Assembly: GCA_016714685.1 (NCBI GenBank)
Contig: JADKCH010000001.1
Coordinates: forward strand, 248,001 to 312,000
Source: Candidatus Geothrix odensensis
GTDB taxonomy: Bacteria; Acidobacteriota; Holophagae; Holophagales; Holophagaceae
Length of the DNA stretch: 64,000 nt
Reading direction: 5' to 3'
The notes under the pieces are model-generated. The model made no database searches. It had not been told where the DNA came from and saw nothing but the letters and a program-made list of their open reading frames with translations. This document shows, in pieces, positions 9,004 to 17,819 of the stretch; positions within the stretch are counted from its first letter, which is position 1; the number at the start of each line of letters is the position of its first letter. Position numbers and translations under genes: made by a program.

Positions 9004-10056
9004 GTGAAGGTTCTCATCCTCGGTGTCAATGGCTTCATCGGTTCCCACCTGGTGGACCGCATCATGCAGGACACGGACTGGGAGGTCTACGGCCTCGATC
9101 TGGGCGCCCACAAGGTGGCGGACCACCTGGCCAACCCCCGCTTCCACTTCGTGGAGGGCGACGTGACCATCTCCAAGGAGTGGATCGAGTACCACATCAA
9201 GAAGTGCGACGTGGTACTGCCCCTGGTGGCCATCGCCACGCCGAAGATCTACGTGACCGACCCCCTCCGCGTGTTCGAGCTGGACTTCGAGGAGAACCTC
9301 CGAGTGGTCCGCCAGTGCGTGAAGTACAAGAAGCGCGTCATCTTCCCCAGCACCTCCGAAGTCTACGGCATGTGCCCCGACGCCGAGTTCGACGAGCACG
9401 AATCCCCCCTGGTCACCGGCCCCATCCCCATGAACCGCTGGATCTACAGCACCAGCAAGCAGCTGCTCGACCGCGTGATCTGGGCCTACGGCTTCCAGCA
9501 GGGCCTGAAGTTCACGCTGTTCCGCCCCTTCAACTGGATGGGCCCCAAGCTCGACAGCCTCAACACCGCCAAGGAGGGCAGCAGCCGCCTGGTGACGCAG
9601 TTCAGCTGGAACCTGTTCAACGGCGAGCCGCTGCAGCTGGTGGACGGCGGCACGGCCCGCCGCTGCTTCATCGACGTGGCCGACGCCATGGACGGCCTCA
9701 TGGCCGTCCTCCGCAACGAGGGCGGCAAGGCCGACGGCCAGATCTTCAACATTGGCAACCCCGTCAACGACTACAGCGTGCGGGAGATCGCCGAGATGAT
9801 GATCGCCATCTGGAAGGACCACCCCTTCCGCATCGAGCGCGGCATTCCCGAGGGCCGCATGGTCGAGACCGGCAGCGGCGAGTTCTATGGCAAGGGCTAC
9901 CAGGATGTGGCGCGCCGCACGCCGAGCATCAAGCGCATGCAGAGCACCTTCGGCTTCGCGCCCAAGGTCTCGATGATGGATTCGCTGAAGAAGACCATCG
10001 ACTTCTTCGTGGAAGAGCACAAGGCGCAGGAGAAGGTCATCGAGACCGAGAACTGA
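9004..10056 (+). CDS. ArnA-type UDP-glucuronate decarboxylase/dehydrogenase (single domain)
   Basis: A 350-residue extended SDR protein closely matching the C-terminal dehydrogenase half of ArnA: VLILGVNGFIGSHL, FHFVEGDVTISKEWIEYH, FPSTSEVYGMCPDAEFDE, FTLFRPFNWMGP and YYGKGYQDV-like GKGYQDVARR near the end. The catalytic Ser/Tyr/Lys set (STSEVYG, YSTSKQLLDR) is intact. The family oxidatively decarboxylates UDP-glucuronate to UDP-4-keto-pentose, and some members also give UDP-xylose. The formyltransferase half of ArnA is absent. The GTG at 9004 follows AAGGAG. Two ArnT-like genes and an ArnE/F-like gene follow, pointing to envelope sugar modification. Confidence 0.88.
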   Translation: MKVLILGVNGFIGSHLVDRIMQDTDWEVYGLDLGAHKVADHLANPRFHFVEGDVTISKEWIEYHIKKCDVVLPLVAIATPKIYVTDPLRVFELDFEENLRVVRQCVKYKKRVIFPSTSEVYGMCPDAEFDEHESPLVTGPIPMNRWIYSTSKQLLDRVIWAYGFQQGLKFTLFRPFNWMGPKLDSLNTAKEGSSRLVTQFSWNLFNGEPLQLVDGGTARRCFIDVADAMDGLMAVLRNEGGKADGQIFNIGNPVNDYSVREIAEMMIAIWKDHPFRIERGIPEGRMVETGSGEFYGKGYQDVARRTPSIKRMQSTFGFAPKVSMMDSLKKTIDFFVEEHKAQEKVIETEN

Positions 10057-10075
10057 CCTCAAGAGATAGTGCTTA

Positions 10076-10141
10076 ACCACGAAGACAGGAAGACCACGAA
10101 GATAGACCTGGCCCCCTTCGTGGTCTTCCCGTCTTCGTGGT
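10076..10141. repeat. Large inverted repeat built from CCACGAAG units, possible terminator
   Basis: Two 26-bp arms (10076-10101 and 10116-10141) are complementary except at one position. Each arm holds two copies of ACCACGAAG separated by GACAGGA or its equivalent. A T-rich run (GCGTTTTTTTCC) follows directly, so it could terminate the upstream UDP-sugar gene. Short dispersed repeats of this composition occur in many bacterial genomes. Confidence 0.75.
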
Positions 10142-10172
10142 GCGTTTTTTTCCTTTGGATGATCCTCGACTC

Positions 10173-11837
10173 ATGACGCGCCGCGAACGCAACACACTCC
10201 TGCTCCTCTGGGTCTTCCTGGGCCTGTTGCCTCTGCTGGTGCGTCCCCTGTGGGAACCCGACGAGGGCCGCTACGCCGAGATCCCGCGGGAGATGCTGGC
10301 GACCGGGGACTGGCTGACGCCGCATCTGAACGGCGTCCTCTACTTCGAGAAGCCGCCCCTGCAGTACTGGCTCTCCGCCATCAGCATGAAGCTCTTCGGC
10401 CTGAACGGCGCCGCGGCCCGGCTGCCCCTGGCCCTGGCCTCGGGCCTCATGATCTGGGCGGCCTGGCGGCTGGCGAAACGCCTGGGCGCACGGAACCCCC
10501 TCTGGGCGCCCATCATGGCCGCCACGGGCCTCCTGGCCTTCCTGGTGGGCCAGATCCTCACCCTCGACGCCCTCTTCAGCGCCTTCCTGGTGGCCGCCAT
10601 CGCGGCCTTCGTGGAGGCCGTGGCCCGGCGCCGGGAAGGGCGCCCCGCCCTCGGCTGGACCCTGCTCACCTTCGTCCTGCTGGCCGGCGCCATGCTCACC
10701 AAGGGGCTGGCGGAAGTCATCCTCACCGGCGGCATCCTGGTCTTCTCCCTGGCCTTCGCCTGGAAGGATGCAGAACTCCGTCGCGCCGTGCTGCGCACCG
10801 CCCTGGATCCCCTGGGCTGGCTGCTCTACCTGGGCCTGGTGGTGCCCTGGTTCTGGGCCGTGAACAAGGCCAACCCCGGCCACGCGGACTTCTTCTTCAT
10901 CCACGAGCACTTCCGGCGCTTCCTCACCCATGAGCACGCACGGCAGGGCTCCGACAACTGGCTGCTGGACAAGCTCTACTTCCTGGGAATCCTCGCCGTG
11001 GGCCTGCTGCCCTGGGTGTCGGCAACGGTCGTGGGCCTGAAGCGGAGCTGGACCTTCCTGGCAGGGCGGGGCCCCCAGGGCCAGGACCATCTGGCCCGTT
11101 GGATCGTCGGCACCACGGTCCTGGCCTTTCTCTGGCCCCTGGTCTTCTTCAGCGTGTCGGGCTCCAAGCTGCCCCCCTACATCCTGCCGGCGGTCGTGCC
11201 GCTGGCGGCCCTGGCCTGCACTTTTGAACGCGATGGCGAGGAGCGGCTGGCCCTGCGGCGCATGGGCTGGGAACTGATCCTGCTCGGGGGCATCTTCCTG
11301 CTGGCAGCGATCCTCTTCCGCAAGGACCTGAGCGGCCTCGGCTGGATGCTGGCCCTGGCCGCCGGTTTCGCTGGGCTGGGGGGCTGGGCGCTGCGACCCC
11401 GGGGGCTGACCGGGGCCCGTCTCATGGCGGCCCTCACGGCGGCCCTCTGGCTGCTGGTGCTGGCCGCCCAGGCGGCGGCGGGACCGGGCAAGTCCGTCGT
11501 GGATCTCGTGCGCGGCGTTCCCGGCGAGGCCAGCTGGATCAGCTACGGGACCTACTTCCAGGGCCTCCCCTTCTATGCCCGCACGCGGGTGGTGGTGGTG
11601 GCGGGCACGGGCGAGCTGGCCTATGGCCGGAATCGGCTCTCCGACCCGGGCCGCTGGTTCAATGAAGATCCCGCCTCTCTGGGTGCCATGGCCGACCGCC
11701 TGAAGGCGGAGGATCCCTCGAAGCCGGTGCTCGTGATGGCCAAGGCCGCCAACTGGAAGCGGCTCAGCGCCGATGAGAAGGCACGGTGGGAGGAACTGGC
11801 CCGGAACCCGGCGGCGGTGGTGGCGCGGAGGCGGTAG
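10173..11837 (+). CDS. ArnT-like lipid-linked glycosyltransferase (PMT/ArnT family)
   Basis: A 554-residue polytopic membrane protein. The first periplasmic loop has the family metal/donor motif WEPDEGRYAEIPREML, then HLNGVLYFEKPPLQYW, matching ArnT. About 12 hydrophobic helices follow, and the C-terminal quarter is soluble. ArnT moves Ara4N from undecaprenyl phosphate to lipid A; the sugar here is inferred from the neighbouring ArnA-type gene. The ATG at 10173 was chosen because an earlier GTG lies inside the hairpin arm. The ribosome-binding site is weak. Confidence 0.85.
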   Translation: MTRRERNTLLLLWVFLGLLPLLVRPLWEPDEGRYAEIPREMLATGDWLTPHLNGVLYFEKPPLQYWLSAISMKLFGLNGAAARLPLALASGLMIWAAWRLAKRLGARNPLWAPIMAATGLLAFLVGQILTLDALFSAFLVAAIAAFVEAVARRREGRPALGWTLLTFVLLAGAMLTKGLAEVILTGGILVFSLAFAWKDAELRRAVLRTALDPLGWLLYLGLVVPWFWAVNKANPGHADFFFIHEHFRRFLTHEHARQGSDNWLLDKLYFLGILAVGLLPWVSATVVGLKRSWTFLAGRGPQGQDHLARWIVGTTVLAFLWPLVFFSVSGSKLPPYILPAVVPLAALACTFERDGEERLALRRMGWELILLGGIFLLAAILFRKDLSGLGWMLALAAGFAGLGGWALRPRGLTGARLMAALTAALWLLVLAAQAAAGPGKSVVDLVRGVPGEASWISYGTYFQGLPFYARTRVVVVAGTGELAYGRNRLSDPGRWFNEDPASLGAMADRLKAEDPSKPVLVMAKAANWKRLSADEKARWEELARNPAAVVARRR

Positions 11838-11855
11838 GCGGGCTCCAGCCCCGAT

Positions 11856-12101
11856 CTATTTCTTCACCGCTTCCTTGACCCCTTGCGCGGCTTCCTTCGC
11901 GCCCTTGGCCACGCCCTTGGCGGCGGTCTTCGCTCCCTTGCCCACGGCCTTGCCGCCTTCCTTCGCGGCGTGGCCCACGGCCTTGCCGCCCTTCTTGAAG
12001 CCGCGGCCAACCTCCTTGCCCGCCTGCTTGATGTCCTCCTTCACCCCGTCCGCGGTGAGGGGCAGGGTCAGGAGCAGGGCGGCGAGGAGCGTGGGTGTCA
12101 T
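11856..12101 (-). CDS. Secreted LEA-like protein with 11-residue repeats
   Basis: An 81-residue protein with a short signal peptide (MTPTLLAALLLTLPLTADG). The rest is built of 11-residue units such as GKAVGHAAKEG and GKAVGKGAKTA, five in a row, rich in Lys, Ala and Gly with no aromatic core. This 11-mer amphipathic periodicity is typical of group 3 LEA proteins and apolipoprotein-like helices, which fold on drying or on membranes. It lies between two ArnT-like genes on the opposite strand. Function unproven; stress or envelope association is an inference. Confidence 0.65.
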   Translation of the reverse strand: MTPTLLAALLLTLPLTADGVKEDIKQAGKEVGRGFKKGGKAVGHAAKEGGKAVGKGAKTAAKGVAKGAKEAAQGVKEAVKK

Positions 12102-12154
12102 GGCCCCATTCTACTCCCTGGGCGAGAGGGAGCCTTCCAGGGGAAGATGGAGGG

Positions 12155-13866
12155 ATGGACGCACCCCCGCCCCAGCTGTCTTCGCCCCCCCGCCTCGCCC
12201 TGTGGCTGCGGGCCCATGCGCCGGAGCTGCTCTTCGCGCTGTTGCTCCTGGCGGTGCTGCCCATGCGGGATCTCTGGGCCCCGGACGAGCCGGACTTCGC
12301 CCAGTGCGTGAAGGAGATGCGCCTGCGCGGCGACTGGATCCTGCCCTACCTGAACGGGGTGCCCTACAGCGAGAAGCCGATCCTCTACTACTGGGTGATG
12401 AAGGCCTCCTCGGTGCTGCTGGATGCGCTTACCAATGGCCTCGGCTTCACCCAGGGCGTGGCGGCCTGGGCCCTGCGCCTGCCTTCGGTGCTCGCCGCCG
12501 TGGCCTTCCTGTCGGCCTTCCGCCGCTGGGCCGCGCGGTTCCTGGAACCGGGCCTCGCGGAGCCCGCGGCGCTGATCCTGGCCACGACGCCCCTCTGGTT
12601 CTGGCAGAGCCAGTTCATCCAGATCGACCTGCTGTTCTCGGCCCTGCTGGCCTGGAGCTGGTTCTGCTGGCTTGGCGGGTATCTCCTGCAGCGGCGCCCG
12701 GAGGAGTCGGGTCAGCCCGGCGAGTCGCGCCGCTGGTTCCTCAAGGCCTACTTCTGGCTCGCGCTGGCCTTCCTGGCGAAGGGGCCCCTGGCGCCCGTGC
12801 TGTCCGTGCTCGTGCTGGCCGCTTTCTTGGCCTGGCAGCGGGATCTCGCGGTCCTGCGCCGGGCGGGCATCGTGGCCGGCCTGGCCATCACGCTGCTGCT
12901 GGTCTCGCCCTGGTACATCGCGGCGGGTGTCAAGGGCGGGGCGCACTACGCCTATGAATTGATCATCTTCCAGAACTTCGAGCGGGCCACCAAGGCCTGG
13001 GATCACATCCATCCCTGGTGGAGTACGGCGAGTACATCCTGGGCGACTTCTTCCCCTGGGTGCTGTGGCTGCCCCCGCTGGCCCTGCACCTGCGCCGGGA
13101 GCGCAGCCTCGCGGATCCCGCGAAGCGCTTCCTTCTGCTGGCCTTCGTCGTCCCCTTCCTCTTCCTCAGCCTGGTGCAGAGCAAGCAGGGCAAGTACCTG
13201 CTCATGAGCTACCCCTTCCTGGCCCTGCTGCTGGCGGACCTGGTCCGCAGGGCGGAGCCCGCCCGGGCCCGGCGCCTGGGAAGTCTGCTCGCGGCGGGGT
13301 TGGCCCTGCCCGCCGCGGTCCTGAGCGCTCTGGCTTTGGGCCTGGGCGGCGCCAAGGTGCAGGCGCAGCTCGCGCCCTTTCTCGGCCCCCTGCGCCTCAT
13401 GGCCCTGGGCATGGTGGCCGGCACGGGCTTCGTGGTGGTGCAGGCGGTCCGCGGCCGCGCGGTTCGGCTTGTGCCGGGCGCAGCTCTGTCCCTGGGCCTG
13501 CTCTACCTGGTGGGGGGCACCTGGGGCTTCCGGCTGCTGGATCCCCCCAAGTCCTACCGGCGCTGGACCGCCGCGGTTCAGCCCCTGATCGCCGGCCGCC
13601 CCGTCTTCTACTGGCAGACCATCCGGAGCGGGGTCATGGTCTACACCGATCACCTGATGCCCGAGCTGCGCTCGGCCCGGGCCCTGGAAGCCATGGATCC
13701 CGAGGCCCGCCTGGTGGCCCAGCGCGGCGAGTGGGAGCAGGACGCCTGGGGCATGACACCGGCCCTGCGGGCGCGCTTCGAGGTGCTGCTCGCCGTGCCC
13801 ACGGGCGGGGGTGAGATCCTCCTGCTCCGGAAGCGTCCGAACCCCATCCCCGAGGAGGCCCCATGA
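12155..13866 (+). pseudogene. Second ArnT-like glycosyltransferase, split by a frameshift near 13018
   Basis: Residues up to DHIHPWW read in one frame and continue as EYGEYILGDFFPWVLW in another, so one base is missing around 13015-13021. Joined, the protein is about 570 residues with WAPDEPDFAQCVKEM in the first loop, NGVPYSEKPILYYW, many membrane helices and the KQGKYLLMSYPF segment of the family. It is paralogous to the gene at 10173. The downstream half ends in an ATGA overlap with the small transporter gene, so the operon layout is intact. Real inactivation or a sequencing error in a G-rich run are both possible. Confidence 0.75.
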
Positions 13867-14240
13867 GCCCCAACCTGAAGGCCATCCCCCTCATCGTGCT
13901 GGGCGTGCTGCTCAATGCCGCCGCGCAGATCTGCCTGAAGAAGGGCCTGCAGGCGGCGGGGGGCATGCAGCTGGCCGCGGGACCCCTGTTCCGCCTGATG
14001 CTCGAGCCGTGGGTCATCGCGGGCCTGGCCTGCTATGCCGTAAGCGTGGTCGTCTGGCTGGGCGCCCTATCCATGGTGCAGGTGAACTACGCCTACCCCT
14101 TCCTGGCCCTGGGCTTCATCGCCAACGCCCTCATGGCCCGCGCCTTCCTGGGCGAAGCCATGACGCCCATGCGCTGGGTGGCCCTGGCTGTCATCGTGGT
14201 GGGCGTGGGCTTGCAGGCGCTGAGCGGTCGGGGGCACTGA
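13863..14240 (+). CDS. ArnE/ArnF-like small four-helix transporter subunit
   Basis: A 125-residue EamA/SMR-like protein with four membrane helices, starting IPLIVLGVLLNAAAQICLKKG and containing the MVQVNYAYPFLALGFI segment typical of ArnE/ArnF. The Arn pair flips Ara4N-phosphoundecaprenol across the inner membrane. Only one such subunit is present here; it could work as a homodimer. It overlaps the upstream ArnT-like gene by 4 bp (ATGA), which supports a joint role in moving a lipid-linked sugar to the periplasm. Confidence 0.8.
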   Translation: MSPNLKAIPLIVLGVLLNAAAQICLKKGLQAAGGMQLAAGPLFRLMLEPWVIAGLACYAVSVVVWLGALSMVQVNYAYPFLALGFIANALMARAFLGEAMTPMRWVALAVIVVGVGLQALSGRGH

Positions 14241-14333
14241 GAAATCCATCGCTGATCGCCCAATCATCTTTTCCCTTCCCGGGCGCACCCTCGGATCTAT
14301 CCTGAGGGCGTTCCAGCCCAAAGGAGGCCCATC

Positions 14334-14753
14334 ATGCTGCGACCCACCCAGATTCTCCTGCTCGCGACGACCTGCCTGGTCGGCCTTCCCGCCCTGGCCC
14401 AGGCCAGGCTCACGGGCAGGGTGACCCATCAGATCGGCGGCTCAGTGGGCCGCCTTCCCGAGACCCGCCCTCTCGCCGGGGCCACCGTGCTGATCGGGAC
14501 CAATCTGCACTTGGAGGTCGGCTCCGGCGGCACGGACACCGTGAAGGGTCGGGTGCTCGCCAAGGACCTCACTGAGGGCAACGGCTCCTACACCCTGAGC
14601 GTTCCCGCCGGGACCTACACCGTGATCTGCTGGAAGCAGGGCTACGTGCCCCAGGTGGAGCGGAACGTGGTCGTCGCCGGATCCCTGGACCTGGACATCG
14701 GGAAGGACACGGCCGGCCGGGGCCTGCACCAGCAGATCGCCCACGGGAAGTGA
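14334..14753 (+). CDS. Secreted carboxypeptidase-regulatory-like domain protein
   Basis: 139 residues with a clear signal peptide (cleavage likely after PALAQA). The mature part is a single beta-sandwich with LAGATVLIG and GSYTLSVPAGTYTVICWKQGY, the CarboxypepD_reg pattern. Such domains are found in periplasmic and cell-surface proteins, where they act as structural or binding modules. AAAGGAGG precedes the ATG. Its stop overlaps the GTG start of the next gene (GTGA), so the two are coupled. Confidence 0.75.
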   Translation: MLRPTQILLLATTCLVGLPALAQARLTGRVTHQIGGSVGRLPETRPLAGATVLIGTNLHLEVGSGGTDTVKGRVLAKDLTEGNGSYTLSVPAGTYTVICWKQGYVPQVERNVVVAGSLDLDIGKDTAGRGLHQQIAHGK

Positions 14754-15178
14754 CCCGCCCGGACCAGCCGACACCCAGGCGACTCTCCGGCAGCCTGGAT
14801 CGAGGCCTCTCCCTGGCCCTGCTGATCCTCGCCTGTGGCTTCCTGTCCGTGGCTGCTTCCAAGCCGCTGATCCTGGCCCTGGGCGCCCGGGCCACGGGGG
14901 TGATCGAGCACCAGGAGGGTGGCGTCTCCACCCGGGGGGCCTATGGTGTCCGCTATCGCTTCACGGCGGGCGATGGCCGGGTCCATGGGGGCACTGCATA
15001 CACAGCGAGCAAGGACGCCCGTTTCGCGCGCGTGTCGATTGCCTACCTGCGCGCCCTCCCACAGGTCAACATGCCTGCCTCGGGGGCCTATGCCCTTGTC
15101 ACCGGGTGCGGCTGGGCCCTCCTGGGCTTCCTGTCCTTGGTGGCTTCCGTGGCCCTTAGGTCGCCTAAGAGTGCCTAA
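14750..15178 (+). CDS. DUF3592-like membrane protein
   Basis: 142 residues with a hydrophobic helix near residues 20-45, an extracytoplasmic beta-rich middle (GVRYRFTAGDGRVHGGTAYT, VSIAYLRALPQVNMPA) and a second helix near the C-terminus, the layout of DUF3592 proteins. Function unknown. It starts with GTG overlapping the upstream stop. Its TAA lies inside the left terminal repeat of the inverted-repeat element at 15168, so the last residues (PKSA) may have been changed by that insertion. Confidence 0.65.
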   Translation: MTRPDQPTPRRLSGSLDRGLSLALLILACGFLSVAASKPLILALGARATGVIEHQEGGVSTRGAYGVRYRFTAGDGRVHGGTAYTASKDARFARVSIAYLRALPQVNMPASGAYALVTGCGWALLGFLSLVASVALRSPKSA

Positions 15179-15439
15179 CAAAACCCCCACGGGGCCGCGC
15201 GAGGGCCGCCGGGCGAGCGAGGCGAGGAACGCGAGTCAAAGCGTAGCGGGTACTACGCGCGACGAGCGTGACGCGGCATCGCGACGCCCGCCGGCCCTCG
15301 CCCGTAGGGAGAAAGCCGGGTGGGCGCCCCGCGGCGTCAGGTCCCTTGAACAACGAACCACGTTGCCCTGCGGGCCCTTCCTTGCGGTGCATCCCACCTG
15401 GCTTTCTCGCGGCCCAGTCGGGGTTTTGTTAGGCACTCT
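15168..15439. repeat. MITE-like inverted-repeat element, copy A
   Basis: Perfect 20-bp terminal inverted repeats, AGAGTGCCTAACAAAACCCC at 15168-15187 and its complement at 15420-15439, bound a non-coding 272-bp unit. The interior contains the hairpin GCGTAGCGGGTACTACGC and the strings GGCGTCAGGTCCCTTGAAC and GCGGGCCCTTCCTTGCGGTG, which recur almost unchanged in the copy at 44287. No transposase is encoded. It follows directly on the stop of the DUF3592-like gene. Confidence 0.75.
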
Positions 15440-15633
15440 AAGCCGCGTCCTGCAGCCTAGCTTCGTGGGACAAGGAAACGAGGTTCCATCAGACCGAGCC
15501 ATTGGCTCCCGCCAAGCCTGTGACCGGTATCCGGCGGAGGCGTGTGGCTTCACCGCCGCCCTTGCTATCCTGAACCTCACGCCCAGTCCGGAGGCAACTT
15601 CAGGGGGATGGGGGCGGCTCGGGGAGGTCCAGC

Positions 15634-17079
15634 TTGTGCGGCATTGCGGGTGTATTTGAAGCTGAAGGCGCCGCCGGAATCGTCGCGTCGATCCTCTTTG
15701 CCATCCAGCACCGGGGCCAGGAGAGCTGCGGCGCCGCCGCCCGGGACGCCGGCGGCCGCATCCTGGGCCACAAGGGCATGGGCCTGGTGAAGCAGGTGCT
15801 GGACGAGGAAGTCCAGGCGCGCCTCTCGGGCACCACGGCCATCGGCCATGTCCGCTACCCCACCGCTGGCTGCAGCGACGTGGTCAATGCCCAGCCCCAC
15901 CTCATCGAGCTGGCCGAGGGGCCGGTCATGGCCATCTCCTCCAACGGCGACCTCATCAACTACGGGGAGCTCCGGGCCCGCCTGGAGGCCGAGGGCGTGG
16001 TCTTCAAGAGCGACAACGACGCCGAGCTCATCGGCCGCCTCATCGCCATGTACCACGTCCGTGGGCTGGCCATCGAGGCAGCCATCGCCCGGGTGCAGGC
16101 CGAGCTGAAGGGCGCCTTCTCCACGGTGCTGATGTACCGCGACCGCCTCTACGCCTTCCGGGATCCCCACGGCTTCCGGCCCATGGTCCTGGGCCACCTG
16201 ACCCACGAGGGCGAGGGCGAACCCCCCAGCGAAGGGACCGTGTTCTCCTCCGAGTCCTGCGGCTTCGGCATCGTGGGCGCACGGCTCCTGCGGGAGGTCC
16301 TGCCCGGGGAGATCCTCCGCCTGGAGCGGGGCCAACCCCTTCAGTCCGTGGGGCACGCGCCCCTCCAGCCCCGGCACTGCGTCTTCGAGCTCATCTACTT
16401 CTCACGGCCGGACAGCAGCCACTTCGGCGAGAGCGTCTACCAGACCCGGCAGCGCATCGGGGCCTGCATGGCCGCCAAGGACGGGGCCCTGGCCAACGGG
16501 GAGGACCTGGTGGTGATGCCCGTGCCGGACTCCTCCAACTTCATCGCCCTGGGCTACGCCAAGGCCAAGCAGGCGGAGTTCGGCATGGGGCTCCTGCGCA
16601 ACCACTACGTGGGTCGCACCTTCATCAAGCCCACCCAGGCCAGCCGGGATGAGGGCGTGAAGCAGAAGTTCAACCCGCTGCCGGACTTCTTCCCGGGCAA
16701 GCGGGTGGTGCTCATCGACGACTCCATCGTGCGGGGCACGAGCCTGCGGAAGCTCGTGCGGATGGTGCGCCAGGCCGGCGCGAAGGAGATCCACGTCCGC
16801 ATCGGCTCTCCCAAGGTCATCGGCCCCTGCTTCTATGGCATCGACACGCCCACCCGTGAGGAACTCATCGCCAACCGCATGGCGGAGGCGGAAATCACGG
16901 ACTACCTGGGCGCCGACAGCCTGCGCTGGCTGGAAGTGGCCGATTTCGAGGACATCCTGCCCGGGCGCCGCCAGGACTTCTGCACCGCCTGCTTCGACCT
17001 GGACTACATCTACCCGCCCGAAGGCTTCGCCGCGAAGACCAATGCACCCTCCCTAAGGGCGTTCCAGGCCGTGCTTTAA
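15634..17079 (+). CDS. purF: Amidophosphoribosyltransferase
   Basis: First committed enzyme of purine synthesis, making phosphoribosylamine from PRPP and glutamine. The TTG start is fixed by the required N-terminal nucleophile: CGIAGVFEAEG begins with the Ntn Cys, and GGGGAGG lies 6 bases upstream. Glutaminase-domain motifs (GHVRYPTAG, SSNGDLINYGELR) are followed by the PRPP-loop VVLIDDSIVRGTSLRK and the C-terminal CTACFDLDY. The 481-residue length is normal. Confidence 0.96.
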   Translation: MCGIAGVFEAEGAAGIVASILFAIQHRGQESCGAAARDAGGRILGHKGMGLVKQVLDEEVQARLSGTTAIGHVRYPTAGCSDVVNAQPHLIELAEGPVMAISSNGDLINYGELRARLEAEGVVFKSDNDAELIGRLIAMYHVRGLAIEAAIARVQAELKGAFSTVLMYRDRLYAFRDPHGFRPMVLGHLTHEGEGEPPSEGTVFSSESCGFGIVGARLLREVLPGEILRLERGQPLQSVGHAPLQPRHCVFELIYFSRPDSSHFGESVYQTRQRIGACMAAKDGALANGEDLVVMPVPDSSNFIALGYAKAKQAEFGMGLLRNHYVGRTFIKPTQASRDEGVKQKFNPLPDFFPGKRVVLIDDSIVRGTSLRKLVRMVRQAGAKEIHVRIGSPKVIGPCFYGIDTPTREELIANRMAEAEITDYLGADSLRWLEVADFEDILPGRRQDFCTACFDLDYIYPPEGFAAKTNAPSLRAFQAVL

Positions 17080-17149
17080 AAGCCACGGTTCCATAAGTGG
17101 ACTCGCCGGGGTCTGGCACCGATGAGGATGTCTGGACAGGGGGGGGGCG

Positions 17150-17812
17150 ATGGTAGATCTGGCTGCGAAGCACGAGGCGATCACCATCGGCGTGATCGGC
17201 GGTGGGCGGGGCGGCATGCAGCTGTTCGGCTTCTTCGACTCGAGCAGGCTCGCCCGCATCCGCTTCGTGGTGGACCGGAGCGTCACGGCCCCGGCCATGG
17301 TGGCCGCCAAGGCGAAACAGATCCCCATCTACACGGACTTCGAGCAGGCCCTGAAGCGCGAGAAGGTCGACTTCGTGATCGAGACCACCGGCATCGAGGG
17401 ATTCGATGAGCTGCTGACCGAGCGCCTGGCCGGCACCCACACCGGGATCCTCACCCACGGCATGGCCCGGCTGATGATCCAGGTCATGGCCGAGCACCGC
17501 CAGCACACCCAGGACGAGGTGTCCGATGTCGTCCACCCGATCAAGGACCGGCTGGCCACGGGCCTCCAGGGCAGCCAGGCCATCGTCAAGGAGATCAACC
17601 AGGTGATGTCCAGCATGCAGATGCTGGCCCTCAACGCCAGCATCGAGGCCGCCAAGGCGGGCACCCACGGGCGCGGCTTCGCGGTGGTGGCCGATCAGAT
17701 GGGCAAGTCCGTGGACACGGTCCGGGCCCTGACCCAGGAGATCGAGAGCGTGAACGCCAACATCATCCAGGTGTCCACCCAGATCGACTCCATCCTGGAG
17801 ATGCTCAAGTAG
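17150..17812 (+). CDS. Rossmann-domain / methyl-accepting chemotaxis signalling fusion
   Basis: A 220-residue soluble protein in two parts. Residues 10-105 form a nucleotide-binding Rossmann fold (ITIGVIGGGRGGMQLFG, then VDFVIETTG), similar to small NAD(P)-binding domains of homoserine dehydrogenase or dihydrodipicolinate reductase. Residues 120-220 are the MCP cytoplasmic hairpin, with the tip MLALNASIEAAKAG and HGRGFAVVADQM that contacts CheA and CheW. There is no membrane segment and no HAMP. It could report NAD(P) or redox state to a chemosensory array. No che genes are near. A G-rich ribosome-binding site precedes the ATG. Confidence 0.8.
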   Translation: MVDLAAKHEAITIGVIGGGRGGMQLFGFFDSSRLARIRFVVDRSVTAPAMVAAKAKQIPIYTDFEQALKREKVDFVIETTGIEGFDELLTERLAGTHTGILTHGMARLMIQVMAEHRQHTQDEVSDVVHPIKDRLATGLQGSQAIVKEINQVMSSMQMLALNASIEAAKAGTHGRGFAVVADQMGKSVDTVRALTQEIESVNANIIQVSTQIDSILEMLK

Positions 17813-17819
17813 GTTCGGA

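Noticed and set aside
15168..15439. An isolated attC site (ends contain GCCTAAC)
   Set aside because: The palindrome continues for 20 perfect bases, no L boxes are present, and the sister copy at 44287 lacks GCCTAAC.
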